From: Hofstenia miamia
Lineage: Eukaryota; Xenacoelomorpha; Acoela; Hofsteniidae
Assembly (NCBI GenBank): GCA_900660155.1
Contig: CABFPE010001038.1
Coordinates: 29,315-93,314 of the forward strand
Length of the DNA: 64,000 bases
Direction: 5' to 3'
Shown one piece after another: positions 1 to 11,269 of the stretch. The notes beneath the pieces were generated by a model. The model was not told the DNA's origin, did no database searches, and was given only the letters and a program-made list of their open reading frames with translations. The position numbers were made by a program, and so were the translations under genes. Within the stretch, counting starts at the first letter, position 1. Each line of letters begins with the position of its first letter.

Positions 1-606
1 TAGATGGACAGTAAATTCGTAGTAAAATTTTACTTTTTGCCAGAGTTGCAAATGAACAGGCGTCACCCTTCCCGTCCTATGTTGTCTTGGCCCAGCCCGT
101 TTGAGGTCAAAATTCAGCCCATCAACATAATCGCTAATNCTGTCAAAAAGTCAAGAAATTCAATGTACAGAATACTAGGGAAGCTTTTTTTAAAAAAACT
201 TGGTCACATACTCCTAGAGGCTGTAAAATGTATTATGCATTTTATTTAACGTGGATGGCAATGCAGCCACCAATTGGCACAAGGGTCTGATTGGTCGATA
301 GAGGAATTTACAAGCATTCCCTGTTCACACTTCATCATTATTCATTATACTGTGACAGTTGTTATGGCTACAAATTTGTGATTTTCGGAGTAAAGTAACG
401 AAAATTTCGCAAAAACTTACTTTCACGTTTTACTAGTTATACATCATACCGGTAATTTCATTTATTAATAGATGGACAGTAAATTCGTAGTAAAATTTTA
501 CTTTTTGCCAGAGTTGCAAATGAACAGGCGTCACCCTTCCCGTCCTATGTTGTCTTGGCCCAGCCCGTTTGAGGTCAAAATTCAGCCCATCAACATAATC
601 GCTAAT
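1..606. repeat. 138-bp exact duplication ending at a single n
   Basis: Bases 1-138 recur exactly at 469-606, and the first copy ends at a single n (139). The short ORF across this segment shows no recognisable protein. The arrangement looks like two contig ends that overlap but were not merged, so one copy is probably an assembly product and not a true repeat. Confidence 0.75.
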
Positions 607-1564
607 TTTAATAAAATTTTTTTATGAAATAAATGTATGAGGATGTAGGCTCTTACAAATCACATCTTTACTAAAGTTAGAGGATAACTTTATTTCTAAT
701 GCCTACCCATTAAAAGGCAATTCGGAAATAGGTACTTATTAAAAAGCCACTTAAGGTAGCCATTCCCTTTAACTTGTGAATTTCGAGAAAAAAAGTAAAA
801 TTTTTTTACTATTAGGTAGTTTAGGCATTTTAATTTATCATAACATGTCATGTTAGCCTACAAAAACGCTTATTCTTGAGTAAATAAGGTTTCAAGAGAC
901 CTATCTTTAAAAATTTCGCCTTAGCAATGCCCTAGCAACGTGCTTTTCTTCCAAATTTGCACGATTATTTCCCTCACAAAGAGATTTTTTATATTCAACT
1001 TTTGATTGGTGCAATTTTGTCGGCATGAAAACGCAATGACTTTGCAAACCTCGTAGGCGTTGTGTGAGCAAGCTGTGTGAAAATTGTCTTAGAAAATCGC
1101 TGTTTTGTTTGCGTTTATAAGTAGAAAAGTTGTTGCAAAAGTTATCTACCTTGTGTTGTTCTGGTTGAAATTCGGATTAATAAGATGGAGATTCCGAAAA
1201 ACCAACGAGAAAAACGAAGGGCGCCATAAATGTTAATTTTCAAGGGTAGAAGCAGCATAGTCACTTTCAACAAAATACTTGAACTTGTAATCGAAATATC
1301 ACAACAAATATAGAAGGTATGGATGTAATTTTTTTTTGCTATGTTCTACAAGACACTGTAAAATGTATATTTTTTTTAACTTTTTTCTCATTTATGTATG
1401 TGTTTCTGTGCCTGTAAAGTCATTGCTGCTAAATCAACAGTATGAACTTTGGTAATATTTTTTATGCAAAAGGTGCTTTTTATAATCTAGTAGTTGTACT
1501 TGAGTCAGCAAACAAGAATCATCTCTGTAACTTTTTTTAGATGAGTTGTAGAAGCTTTTATTGT
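607..1564. other. AT-rich stretch without recognisable gene
   Basis: No ORF, RNA gene or clear repeat was recognised. The right part may be the 5' non-coding end of the piggyBac relic that follows. I could not see a convincing TTAA-flanked terminal repeat. Confidence 0.4.
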
Positions 1565-2531
1565 TCAAAAACGTCTACTTTTGATTTTACAACGAGTACA
1601 TAACATTCCACCAGAAGAATTATTTTGTAAAAATGCTTTAACAAATAATGAAACAGAAGAGGAAATTAATGAAGATGAAATTGATGCTGATGTTTTGAGT
1701 CAGTCCACCAGCATCACAGCAACCTACTGCTGTACATTGCATTGATAATGTCGCATATACTTTCACTATATTCAATAGGATTATATTTGACTATTTATGT
1801 TTAGGGAAAAGACGCCCCATCATATGGAAAAAGCAACCCAAGAAAATATTTTGAAAGTCACATTGGACTTTTAAGCAAGTCTTGAAAATGAAAAAAATAT
1901 AGCTGACTGGGAACCTATTGATTTCTATAATGGATCATTCTATTCTGGACCTTACTGTGGAGGAATCAAATAAGTATGCTGTACAATGTAATCCGGCTGT
2001 ACTATTGAATTTGACAAGCAATGAGCTTGAACAATTACTTGGGATACTGTATGCTACCAGTTTAATGAAGATGCCTAGTACCAGACAATAAATTTATGGG
2101 TGGCGTAGACCAGTTAGATTGACTGTTGAGTCATGACAGAATATGCGTGCGATCAAAGAAGTGCTACCACAAGTTGCAATCTTGAATTTTGTACCGTCAG
2201 TGTAACGAAAATACATTAAAACTGAAACTTAGAGAGTTCAAAATGCAGATATATGATTGCTTGACGAGGAAAGGAAAGGCGATTACAAACAAAAGAGGTC
2301 GACCATCTATTGCAAGTGTCAAGAAGGAATATTCAGCAAAGAATGACCCCAAAACATCTTTACCAGCAAAAGCTATACGATTAGACGGAACGCAGCATTA
2401 GTCAACCTCTATGGAAGATAACAAAAAAGGAAGATGCAAAAATTCTGGATGCCAGCAAATTTTAAGAGTGTTTTGAGATGATTGTAAACTGAATTTGTGC
2501 TTTACAACCAAATCAAATTGTTTCAAACGTT
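1565..2531 (+). pseudogene. piggyBac-type transposase relic, internally deleted
   Basis: Translated pieces follow the order of a piggyBac (PGBD4-like) transposase. An acidic N-terminal stretch (about 1600-1720) is followed by a block ending in the family pattern 'ELEQLLGILYATSLMKMPS' (about 2020-2080). The hallmark GGVDQLD lies at 2099-2119, then a block with VRSKKCYHKL, then ILYRQCNENTLKLKLREFK (about 2189-2260). A C-terminal cysteine-rich tail (CKNSGC, DDC, LC) spans about 2433-2530. The central catalytic region between the first block and GGVD is missing, and the frame changes just after GGVDQLD. The longest open piece is 2189-2401. It is a dead DNA transposon. Terminal repeats and TTAA duplications were not identified, so the outer limits are unknown. 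Confidence 0.7.
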
Positions 2532-3691
2532 TTCACATGAAGTAATTATTTCTATTTTAGAAATACAGAGTATTTGTTTTTCATGTCTAAATTCTTGCAA
2601 ATGGAGTCTAAGTCACGTGATTTTCATAATAACTACAGAAATTCTATAAGCTATTTTAACTAATGAAAGAAATAGATGTTTACTAATGATGTTGACTCTA
2701 TTATTTATTTTGCATATTTACAGCATTATATTAACGATTACTATTGTACAATTTTATTCCCTTATTGCATATTGTTGCTTTAAAGAAACAAACCCCAAAA
2801 CATCAAAAAATATATTTCTTCTTAAAAATTCAAATTGAATCCCATTGACTTCGTTTTGGCTAGTTTCCAAACGAAATTAAATTTTTCAAACCATATCAGA
2901 AAAATCATGCAACGTAGGGTGTTAAGCTACCAAATGAATTCTTGAGACAAACGATTCCATTTCTTCCCAAGTGTCATAAGTATTGCGGAGCAAAGGGTTC
3001 AGTGGGAATTTTTATTTTTTTTGTTTCAAAATATTGAAACTGTTTTGTCTGGCCAGAATCTGAACCCCAGGAACAATTTGCCAATTTATTGTAAAAATGC
3101 TAGTCGCATTATATCGTATCCCTTAACAGTGGTTAACGCTGTTTTAGAATTTGCAGTGGCGTTTAAGTGGTTCTGAAAGTAAAAGTTTTAATGGTGTATC
3201 CATATGTTCATCTGGAACAGTAGATGTATGTGCACCTTTCATCAGTATTTAAAAGATATTTAACTGAACAATTTTATGTTCACTTAGGAAAAGATTTAAA
3301 TTGTGCTTGTATATTTTCATTTATTTAGTGCAAAATGGCGAAAGTATTTTATTTTCAGTAGGGATGTGCCATAATCCGCTAAAATCGACAATTACACAAA
3401 CCGGATTCGGATATCTGGTAAAATTTAACTTACTCAACAGATTTTACCGGATAACCTATTCTGATATAAAACTTTATTTAAAAATGGAATTTTCGAACAA
3501 ATTCTATATTTTTGTCGTGATATGGAAGTGGTCATACAGCAAAACAAGTTTTTCTGATATATAAAAGTAGTTTATTTATTTTCATCCGCAAGAGATTGAT
3601 ATTAATTGATGTTCTTTATGAGGTTGTTCTTTAGTTAATTATAGCAGCTAAAGCAATAAATGAAATATTTTTTCTGTCGACGCGTTTCTAG
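2532..3691. other. No recognisable gene
   Basis: AT-rich sequence. The right half includes an 87-codon ORF (3301-3564) with no recognisable family. The sequence at about 3357 (cagtagggatgtgcc) resembles the start of hAT-type MITEs, but I found no matching other end. Confidence 0.3.
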
Positions 3692-3998
3692 GACTGGCCA
3701 TGTATGCTGCCAGCTGGAAAACTACTACATTTTTCAAAGCACTTGTATATATAAATTTAATCAGCCCAAGTGTGAAAGTAGCACCGTTAGTTCTAACAAT
3801 TGGTTTAATATCTACAGCCATACTTCATATTTTAATGTCGATGAAATTTTGATAACTCATTTCAGTTAATATCCAAACCTAAATATTTTAGTTGAATTTT
3901 GCCCAAAGCCGGATCTACAGCAAACATATGTACACACTTTAAGCAACAAGGAGCCTATTTTTATGCCAAAGCAGCCATCAAATGATCGACAGAGATAG
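3692..3998 (+). other. Possible host exons: membrane segment and short C-terminal exon
   Basis: After a pyrimidine-containing acceptor (tttctag, 3685-3691), an open frame to 3852 reads as a hydrophobic polypeptide beginning LAMYAASWKTTTFFKALVYI. It has two plausible membrane-spanning stretches. A second acceptor (atattttag, ending 3891) precedes an open frame with 'EFCPKPDLQQTYVHTLSNKE' that stops at 3996-3998. Both have a more protein-like composition than the surroundings. I do not recognise the family and could not fix the donor between them. They could be the 3' end of a small membrane protein gene, or a relic. Confidence 0.25.
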
Positions 3999-4313
3999 TT
4001 AATACACAATTGATAGATTTTCTCTAATTATCCTGGTAGTTTCAAGAAGTTGTTCGAAACGAACCCTTATATCAACTAAATTCTCCTCCGGTTAACCCAA
4101 ACGCGATTGACTTTCAAAGAAATAGATTAGAAACGTGTATGTTTACAACAAGTAAATTTCCCAATCCACCAAAGCCATTTGAAATTATCATCAATTTTAT
4201 AGAATACACACTAATAAATTTTGACTCGCTTAAGTGAGTTAAAAAATATAGAATACATTTTCGACATCATTACAAATATAGTAGCCTAAAATCCGAAGCT
4301 TCATTTATTTCAG

Positions 4314-4381
4314 CAAAGAAACTGGACTTGGCGTATGAAGAATTGCAAGAATGCCAAACAAAACTGATGTTAGAGATGTGA
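4314..4381 (+). other. Possible short terminal exon, coiled-coil-like
   Basis: A good acceptor (tttatttcag, ending 4313) is followed by an open frame encoding KKLDLAYEELQECQTKLMLEM and a stop at 4379-4381. The helical, heptad-like composition suggests a coiled-coil C-terminus. It may belong with the possible exons at 3692-3998, but nothing proves this. Confidence 0.22.
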
Positions 4382-4825
4382 GGAAAAATAGGCTTCGCGA
4401 AATAATTTTTCATTAAATTCACGCCCATCTCAATTGTCGACCAAAAACACTTCAAGATTAGCCTGATTTGACATTGAGAAATTACGTTCAGATGAAGTTA
4501 TATATATAACAAAAATAAATTTATATATAAATATACAGTTTTCATATTGAAAACGCCTGATATTGAAAAACGACGATCTGAATAAAAATGGACTTCATGC
4601 TCATGTAAATGAAGCAATGCTGTTATTCATTTATTCACAGATAGTGTTCCAGAAAGCATGATAAAAATGCAGAAGCATTTGCTATTTTTTGATCACAATA
4701 ACTGCAAATCTCATAATACTGTTAAAGCAAATTTCATGAATACATACAATTTTACTAATTGCATATAAAATAAATGATTAAAACCTTTAATTTTTTGATA
4801 TATACAAAAATCATTTTGGGATATA
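4382..4825. other. No recognisable gene
   Basis: AT-rich sequence up to the TA target site of the Tc1 element. Nothing recognised. Confidence 0.4.
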
Positions 4826-6125
4826 CAGTGCTGGCCATAAAGATAGCAACCCCTAAATCTAATCTTTAATTTGAAATTTATCTTAATTATATCAAATATC
4901 TATCTATTCTTATCTAGTTATTTGTTTGTTTACTTACGAGATATCTAGATAATATTTTCAAAATAATTGGTTAGTTAGTGAGATTTAGCCATGCTGAGAG
5001 GACCAAATATTAGTAGTGAACAAGTGGCCCAGATGATGGTATTGTAGGCAAAACTATTAGCAATATAGGGCAAATTTTGGAAATTAATAAATCTGTTGTA
5101 TGCAGATGTATCAAAAGATACAAACAAACTGGGTATTTTCGTATAAAATGTCTCCGGGAGCGCCTCGATGCACAAGTCAACAAACAGATAGAATGATCCA
5201 TAGAATTGCAAAGGAGTCTTCAACTTGTAGTTCAGGAGAAATTGCTTTAAATTTACCGCCAGATGTTTCTGTTAGCGGAAGCACTATTCTGCGACGCATA
5301 CAGAAAGAGTTTCATCTTAAAGCATATTGCCCTGCCTCGAAACCAAAGCTATCAAAGAAAAACATCGACGATCGAATGACATTTGCGAAGAAATATGAAA
5401 ATTGGTCTGAAGGACAACGGTACAATGTCATGTTCTCAGACGAATCCAGCATAAAGCAATATTATTGCTAATCTAATTTTGTTTGCAGGCCCTCTGGACA
5501 GCGGTATAAACAAAAATATTTTGTTCCTAAGGTAAAAAATTCTCCTTCTGTGATGATATAGGGAAGCATATCAGGAAAAGGAAGAAGTGGTATTCGGTTT
5601 ATGCCTCCAAACACCACTATAAATGCAAATGTTTGCAAAAATATTTTGGAAGAAAAGCTCCAGGGACTCATGCAGATGCATTCATGTACCCATTTTCAAC
5701 AAGATGAGGCACCATGCTGGTAAGGTCAAGAAATGGTTGCCAGAACGCAACATTCAGTTGCTCAACCCTTGGCCTGAGAGCAGTCAGGACCTCAATCCAA
5801 TAAAAACCTACTGGACAATGGTCAAAGGAAAAGTCAGTAAATTAAGGCCAACAAGTCATGAAGACTAAATTAACAAAATAAAAGAAGTCTGGTGTAAAGA
5901 AATTACTGTGGAATATTGTGAAGCTCTTGTACATTCTATGCCTAGAAGAATCAAAGCAGTTTTAGAAGCTAAAAGAGGTCACACTAAGTATTAAATGTAT
6001 GATTTATTTGTTTAACTTCAATATTTAATTAATAAATATTTTTCATGATTATGTATCATCAAAACCACTTAAATATAAGAATTAAGAAAAATACACAAGT
6101 GTTGCTATCTTTATGGCCAGCACTG
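4826..6125 (+). mobile_element. Tc1-type DNA transposon with terminal inverted repeats
   Basis: The element starts CAGTGCTGGCCATAAAGATA and its reverse complement ends the element (6101-6125), giving inverted repeats of about 25 bp. It is flanked by TA at 4824-4825 and 6126-6127, the target duplication of Tc1/mariner. Length is 1,300 bp, normal for a full Tc1 element with one transposase gene. Both ends are intact, so the copy may still be mobilisable in trans, although its own gene is broken. Confidence 0.95.
4991..5994 (+). pseudogene. Tc1 transposase, broken
   Basis: An ATG at 4991 opens 'MLRGPNISSEQVAQMM', the usual start of a Tc1 helix-turn-helix domain. The open piece 5100-5471 carries the second DNA-binding helix region and the first catalytic aspartate in 'NVMFSDESS'. 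The piece 5623-5868 covers the rest of the DDE core. Around 5697 a QQDEAPCW block is seen in another frame, and DLNPIKTYWTMVKGK follows near 5795. The family has NPIE at this point (third catalytic acid), and here it is NPIK. The frame is broken several times across the gene, so no active enzyme is expected. The stop is at 5992. Confidence 0.88.
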
Positions 6126-6127
6126 TA

Positions 6128-6561
6128 TGTTATTACATTAGGTTGGTAAGCGTACGGCTAAAAACAGATTATAAATTAATAAATAGTAATTATTTTCAAG
6201 TACACCTGAAACTGGACTAAATTTAAAAAAAGTTTTCACTATTACATAGTATTACAATCATCAATAGATGGATTGATATCCTAACATCTGCATTTCTTAA
6301 TAGGCTTAGGGAAAATTGTAAAAAAAATGGATAAATCGTTTGGTATTTCTCAAGTCTGACTGGCCAGATTAAGTTAAGGATAATATCCAAGTCACTTGAA
6401 CAACGAAAGATCACACTAATGAAGAACCACTGCGACACGAATTTACCAATAAATGAGTTTCTAAGAGCGGCTTAGGCCGCCCTTACAGGTATGAAAGGAG
6501 AGCCACACCATCGTTTTTAATACTATTGCTTACTACTTTTACAGCAAGTAATGAAAAAAAA
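6128..6561. other. 3' flank of ATG101; no other gene seen
   Basis: Sequence between the Tc1 element and the ATG101 stop codon. It should contain the ATG101 3' untranslated region (minus strand), but I see no clear AATAAA signal on that strand. Confidence 0.35.
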
Positions 6562-6903
6562 TCAAATTGAAGGTGCTTGATCAAAATTTATAATAACATA
6601 ACTAAGTGCAGTACTAACTCTAAATAGATAAGGTTGAACATTTTTAAATGAAGAGTCAAAAACGGTATCCAATTCGCCGCGTTGAGGAACTTTGGGCACA
6701 AATTCGTTGAAGGTGATACTTTGAGCGATTGTGATGATTCTATCAGAAAGAGAGGAGTTCACTACTTTGCGAAACTCCGATCGTTCGTTGGGATAGTCCA
6801 TTGAAATCAGAGTTATTCGCAAATCCCAAGCTTCCCAAGGCACCGATTCTGAAAAGATGAAGCTCCACCGACCGAGTCTACGTTGATAGAATTCCAAAAC
6901 TAT
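6562..6903 (-). CDS. ATG101: ATG101 exon 5 (terminal)
   Basis: Acceptor tttgtag at 6910-6904, then IVLEFYQRRLGRWSF through to the stop at 6562-6564. This exon carries the C-terminal half of the HORMA fold. It ends NFDQAPSI, slightly shorter and diverged compared with vertebrate ends. Confidence 0.93.
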   Translation of the reverse strand: MVLEFYQRRLGRWSFIFSESVPWEAWDLRITLISMDYPNERSEFRKVVNSSLSDRIITIAQSITFNEFVPKVPQRGELDTVFDSSFKNVQPYLFRVSTALSYVIINFDQAPSI

Positions 6904-8179
6904 CTACAAAACAAATGAACTGTAATACACGGAGTAAACTGTTGAAATAGATTTAAAATGCTGCATTTGCATAGTAGACAATGAATTATGTTTTTCAAAT
7001 TGGACAATGTAAAATGATAAAAACCAAATAATAACAACATGAACTTTAAAAATATTTTTAGAAAATAGAAATGTAGTTACACTCTGGGTATTAGAATTAA
7101 TTTAGTTTGAAGTGATTTAAGCTTTGTAAATAAAATAATAGAGATTAAATAGCGAGGCGATAAAAATAACGTGATTTCAATATACTTTAATTAAGTAACG
7201 ATCAATTTTACACTAAACAAATGCGGAAGCGATGAATCGAAAGGTTTATTTTCAAAAAAAACACTGAAAGGTATAACACTATTAAAATCAAGGAGGTGTT
7301 TTGCCTTCTGCATCGAATTCTGGATTGGACTATGGTATTACACTAATAGGAAACTGAAAAAATGCTTATATCAGCCCTATCAGGTAAAAAGACGTCAAAA
7401 TATAATCAACGTCATAATAATGTTACTAGTAACTTACTATTTTTTGCAATGTTTTTTTATCAAATTTATATTTATGGAAAGTTTTTTTTTAGTTTCATCC
7501 ACTCGCACTTTCATAACCGATTTTCTACTGAAAAAATCGTAAAACTTGCATTTTGTTTACATGTTTGAAACTAAAAATGAATATTGAAAAGTTTATCATA
7601 ATTCAAAGTTTGTTACTATATGTGTTTTCAGCAAAATTTTAGTACCTTGAGGTAGTCTTGTCTAAGGGAAAAAATAATTGTTTTAAACGTTTCTTATTAT
7701 AAAAATTCACTTTTTTCCTAACCTTGGTAACTACTCAGCTTAGTACTAACAATAAGTGGAAGGGATCATTAAACATTATCCCGAGTGATAACGAAAATAA
7801 CTTACTTGACAGAAGTCGTTGTTTGGTGAAGAAATTAACTCACGATATATTGCACGAACCTCTCTCTTTAATAGATCATCCAGCTCATTACAATCACATC
7901 GTACCTAATTGAAATAGTTAATTTAATGCTTCAGAAGATGTAGAGTACATATGTAACATCTACATTAGTGCAGTCTTCATCAGTGAATCCAGTAGAACCT
8001 ATGTGATAGGTATCGTCATTTTCATAATGATGCTAAAATTCATTAAATTTAAACTAAATGGACATGGGATCGCTTGCAATCTAGGATAAAATAGAAAATA
8101 CCTTGCCAGTAGATCTATGAAATATAATGGTGTGCAACACAGCCAAAACAGCATCTTCAAATTGATTTTCTTCAACAGC
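6562..8179 (-). CDS. ATG101: Autophagy-related protein 101 (ATG101), exons 2-5
   Basis: ATG101 is a HORMA-fold subunit of the ULK1/Atg1-ATG13-FIP200 kinase complex that starts autophagosome formation in the cytoplasm. Four minus-strand exons align in order with the animal protein, all joined in phase 0 with GT-AG introns: 8179-8102 (26 codons), 8032-7949 (28), 7904-7806 (33) and 6903-6562 (113 plus stop). Diagnostic stretches are AVLAVLHTIIFHRSTGK, a tract ending in DVTY|VRCDC, LEFYQRR..RW, VPWEAWDL, FVPKVPQRGELDTVFD and NVQPYLFRVS. The WF-type loop residues expected after LEFYQ are read as RWSF. Introns are 69, 44 and 902 bp. The first exon (about 10-12 codons in other animals) was not found upstream. 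The coding parts seen are uninterrupted, so the gene looks functional. Confidence 0.93.
7806..7904 (-). CDS. ATG101: ATG101 exon 4
   Basis: 33 codons beginning VRCDCNELDDLLKREVRAIY and ending NDFCQ, with a strong donor GTAAGT. It corresponds to the helix following FTYVRVSSEELDRAL in the human protein. Confidence 0.9.
7949..8032 (-). CDS. ATG101: ATG101 exon 3
   Basis: Exactly 28 codons, HHYENDDTYHIGSTG to DVTY, matching the FHYK..GTYSIGTVG..DFTY region of ATG101. The next intron is only 44 bp (GTACTC...CAATTAG). Reading through it gives a stop, which shows that it is removed. Confidence 0.9.
8102..8179 (-). CDS. ATG101: ATG101 exon 2
   Basis: Acceptor tttgtttag precedes GCTGTTGAAG at 8179, and the donor after GGCAAG is GTATTTTC at 8101. 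Its 26 codons include VLAVLHTIIFHRSTGK, the best conserved N-terminal ATG101 block. Confidence 0.92.
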
Positions 8180-8181
8180 CT

Positions 8182-8690
8182 AAACAAATATTACGTGAAA
8201 TAATATTCAACTGACATCAAAATAATGACCAACTATATTTTTGCAAAAGACAAATTATTTCATTTCAGATATTTAAAAAACAATTGTTATAAAAGTTGAA
8301 TATAGGCTTCTGTTATATTTCAAATTAGCACATTGTTACAAAATGTTAATCTCTACAATTGTTTTCTATGTCAAAATTTTGCCTATTGTAACGTTTTCGG
8401 TCGGTACAGTAATCCTGTGTACACGTAGCAGTAAAATTACGTATTTTCTTTATCATGTCGTAAAGTGAAATATCAGATTGCCTTAAAAGCGCAGGAAAGT
8501 CAATATTTATAATACTTTGGAAGAATGCTACAAGTAGGTGTTCACTAAAAATATAAAAATATTTTTTAATTATCCAATACGGTAGGTTGCTGGATCCACA
8601 AGATTTATTAGAATCTAATTTATTTACTACATTTCTAAGAGCGTGATAGGAAATTAAGTTGAAATGAAACTGTTCCCTTATTCGTATATC
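8182..8690. other. Region expected to hold ATG101 exon 1 and promoter
   Basis: No start exon could be recognised. Several ATGs on the minus strand lead directly to stops. Exon 1 should be only some 30-36 nt, too short to find by eye. Confidence 0.3.
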
Positions 8691-8699
8691 AGATTGTTA

Positions 8700-10040
8700 A
8701 GATGAAAAATTTCCATTTTTTCAAATTTAATTATTGCATTAACCAATATTTTCAAAATTTCTGTTTAAAATATTTGCGATATCCTTCTTATTTTTGAACG
8801 TAATATTATCATGCTTTATTTCTTCAAAGTTTACACTTAGCCCCTTACTTTTACCAATGCTTTTATTAAGAAAATTCCATTTTTTGTTACATTCTTTTAA
8901 GCGTTTAAGGTAATCCTTTACATTAGTTTCGTACCTAGATTTGCGACTCTTTTGATTAATAGCTTATCGTGCTTATAATTAGTCCAATTAAGATTGATGG
9001 GATCCGATTTTGCAAGTGCAAAGAGTTTATTTTTTTAATTATCTGTTCTTTACTCAAGTCGGAGTTACTGGGGTTGGTTAATCACTATTCTCAATTTAGT
9101 GTTAATTAATTTGGTTCGCAGAGGAGCTACTTGATTTAAGGCTTTGGTGATTTCACGCGCGATAAATTTTAAGATACTATCGGCATAATTAAAAGCGTAG
9201 GTTAGATCAAAGCATATGTTATTCAATAGGTCTAAAATTTTTTGCTTATTAAAATTGTTAAAGTCCCTAGAATAAACAACTTTAATATTTTTTCTTCCAA
9301 ACTTATGGTTACTAACATAAGCGCAAAGATTGCGAACACTAAATGACTCAAACATATAGGTGTTATACTTATTACAACTATCGGATAAAAAATAGTCAAT
9401 TAAGTTTAAAAATCTAGTTGGATTGGTCTTATTAATAGTTTGAAGACCAAAAATATCACAAATGTGATAAATTCGCTTTGATTCAACAGAATTTAAGTAA
9501 TTGGAATTAAAATCTCCTAAAAAATAAACAAATTTATTTTCAAAAATGGCATAGTCAATTTCTTCAATTTTGTGGTTATAAGATTCAGAGATAAAATTTT
9601 TATTTGGATTATAGCAAATGTTTATGAGCTCGTTGCAGTAAGGAATTCGAGAAAGACTTTGATTCAATCCACATAGTTTCGAATATTTCATGATTCAATT
9701 TTAAAACTTCTCTCCGTTTTGATTTTAAAAATTTGGAAATTACTATAATTAAACTACCGCCTTATTCAGATCTATTTTTAAAATAAATATCGAAATAGCT
9801 AGAATTAGGATTATATGTTTTCAGACTATCAGAATCGTTTTAATCAGGTTTCAGTAAAAACATATTGCGTTATTTCGATTTTATATATCATTTGCATAAA
9901 TTCTTTGCGATTTGCACTAAGACTTCTAGCATTCGCATAATAACTGGCGAAGGTGCAGAATAGTGCCACGCGAATGCACGCGGACAAAATAAACACTGTT
10001 AGAGGGTAAAAAATTATGAGAAATGCAATAAAATACATGA
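8700..10040 (-). mobile_element. LINE relic: endonuclease and start of RT (Jockey/CR1-like)
   Basis: The minus-strand ORF 9691-9065 (208 aa) has the APE-type endonuclease pattern of non-LTR retrotransposons. It shows YFLGDFNSNYLN near residue 57, the Y.LIDYFLS block and the CAYVSNHK block near residue 125, where the family has SDHK and this copy has N for the key D. Downstream (9060-8700), broken frames read like the region between endonuclease and reverse transcriptase (TNYKHDKLLIKRVAN). No RT core remains here. The 5' end and any target duplication are not resolved. The element lies just upstream of ATG101. Confidence 0.75.
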
Positions 10041-10449
10041 AAAGTTTAAAATATAATCGATATAGATCGATAACTTTACATAATTAACCAAATTCGTAGC
10101 ACGCGGCAGCCCGCTGTAAATATTTATGACAGATGAACATAATATTTGATAAAAAACAAAGATATCTGACTTAAAAATGTCTAAATATTAAAGTATAACA
10201 ACGGAAATAGTTAAATTTACAACTTCAAACTAAATAACAGAATTTAAGGGAGAATAAAGCTGTCCTCTTTTTAGTTTAAACAATGTTACATTCTACAAAC
10301 AATAATAAAAATTAAATATTATTAAAATTAAATAAAATTATATTTACAATTATTTTTAAAAATTATTCCATGGTTAATTAATTTACTTTTATAAGTTTGA
10401 AATTTAAAAAAATCTAGCATTATTCAATTATTGAATTTACTACTTAATC
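10041..10449. other. AT-rich flank of the Merlin element
   Basis: No gene seen. It may contain the 5' end of the Merlin transposon, but no terminal inverted repeat was identified. Confidence 0.3.
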
Positions 10450-11269
10450 ATGTTGACGTTACTTGATATGACTTGGCTCATCAGTAATTATGCTTATCTG
10501 CAAGAATGGCTTCGAAATAAACGACTTTTAAGAAGGAACAGTTGTCCGGATTGCCATGCAGGAATGCACATTCAGAATGCCGACAACATTGATGGGAACA
10601 TTTTTCGCTGCCCGAATTGTTTCAAAAGGGTATCAATTCGAAATGGATCGTTTGTTAGCAGATCAAAGATGATGCTATCAGAGATTATTCTCATTATATA
10701 CCTTTGGCCAACTGGCACTAACTTTTCAGCTGCTGTTTCACACATGGGAACTTCGAAACACACAATCATTATTGGTATAATTTCTTAAGGGAAACGTGCA
10801 GCATACATCTACTGAACAACATATCTCTACTTGGTGGCCCTAATTCCGTAGTTAACATCGACGAATCTGTGGTAGTGAAAAGGAAATATAATCGTGGGAG
10901 GATCATGCCACAACGTTGGGTGTTAGGCATTTATGATGTTGAAAAGCGATGTGGTTATATTGAATTTGTTCCAAGTAGGGATGAAGCCACACTCATTCCA
11001 ATTATTCAGCAGCATGTGCATCAGGGTACTACAATTTTCAGTGATGGCGTGCTTATGCAAATCTCCGAGCGCATGGATACCAACATGAGGTCGTTCATGA
11101 CCAGCACTTTGTCGATCCGCACACTGGTGTGCATACGAATTATGTCGAATCATATTGGTCACGAGTGAAAAGGAAGCTCAAATTTATTTATGGATCATCT
11201 CCAGAACTTGTGCCATCATACTTGGATGAATATATGTGGCGAGAACGTATTGCTTTGCAATATGTGTAA
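10450..11269 (+). pseudogene. Merlin-family (ISXO2-like) transposase, frameshifted
   Basis: The N-terminal piece 10450-10788 has a zinc-ribbon pattern, CPDC at about residue 36 and CPNC at about residue 55, then the helical linker typical of IS1016/ISXO2-like enzymes. The DDE core follows. NIDESVVVKRKYNRGRIMPQ around 10855 carries the first aspartate, TIFSDG near 11032 the second, and the third-acid block reads HTNYVESYWSRVKRK near 11130. C-terminal YLDEYMWRERIALQYV ends at a stop at 11267-11269. The frame shifts about twice (near 10775 and 11045), so the gene is inactive although all three catalytic residues are still readable. Merlin is a cut-and-paste family known from animals. Its termini were not located. 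Confidence 0.88.

Noticed and set aside
7940-7960. An apparent frameshift in the ATG101 exon 3 region
   Set aside because: A 44-bp GT-AG intron explains it, and exon 4 then continues in phase with the expected residues.
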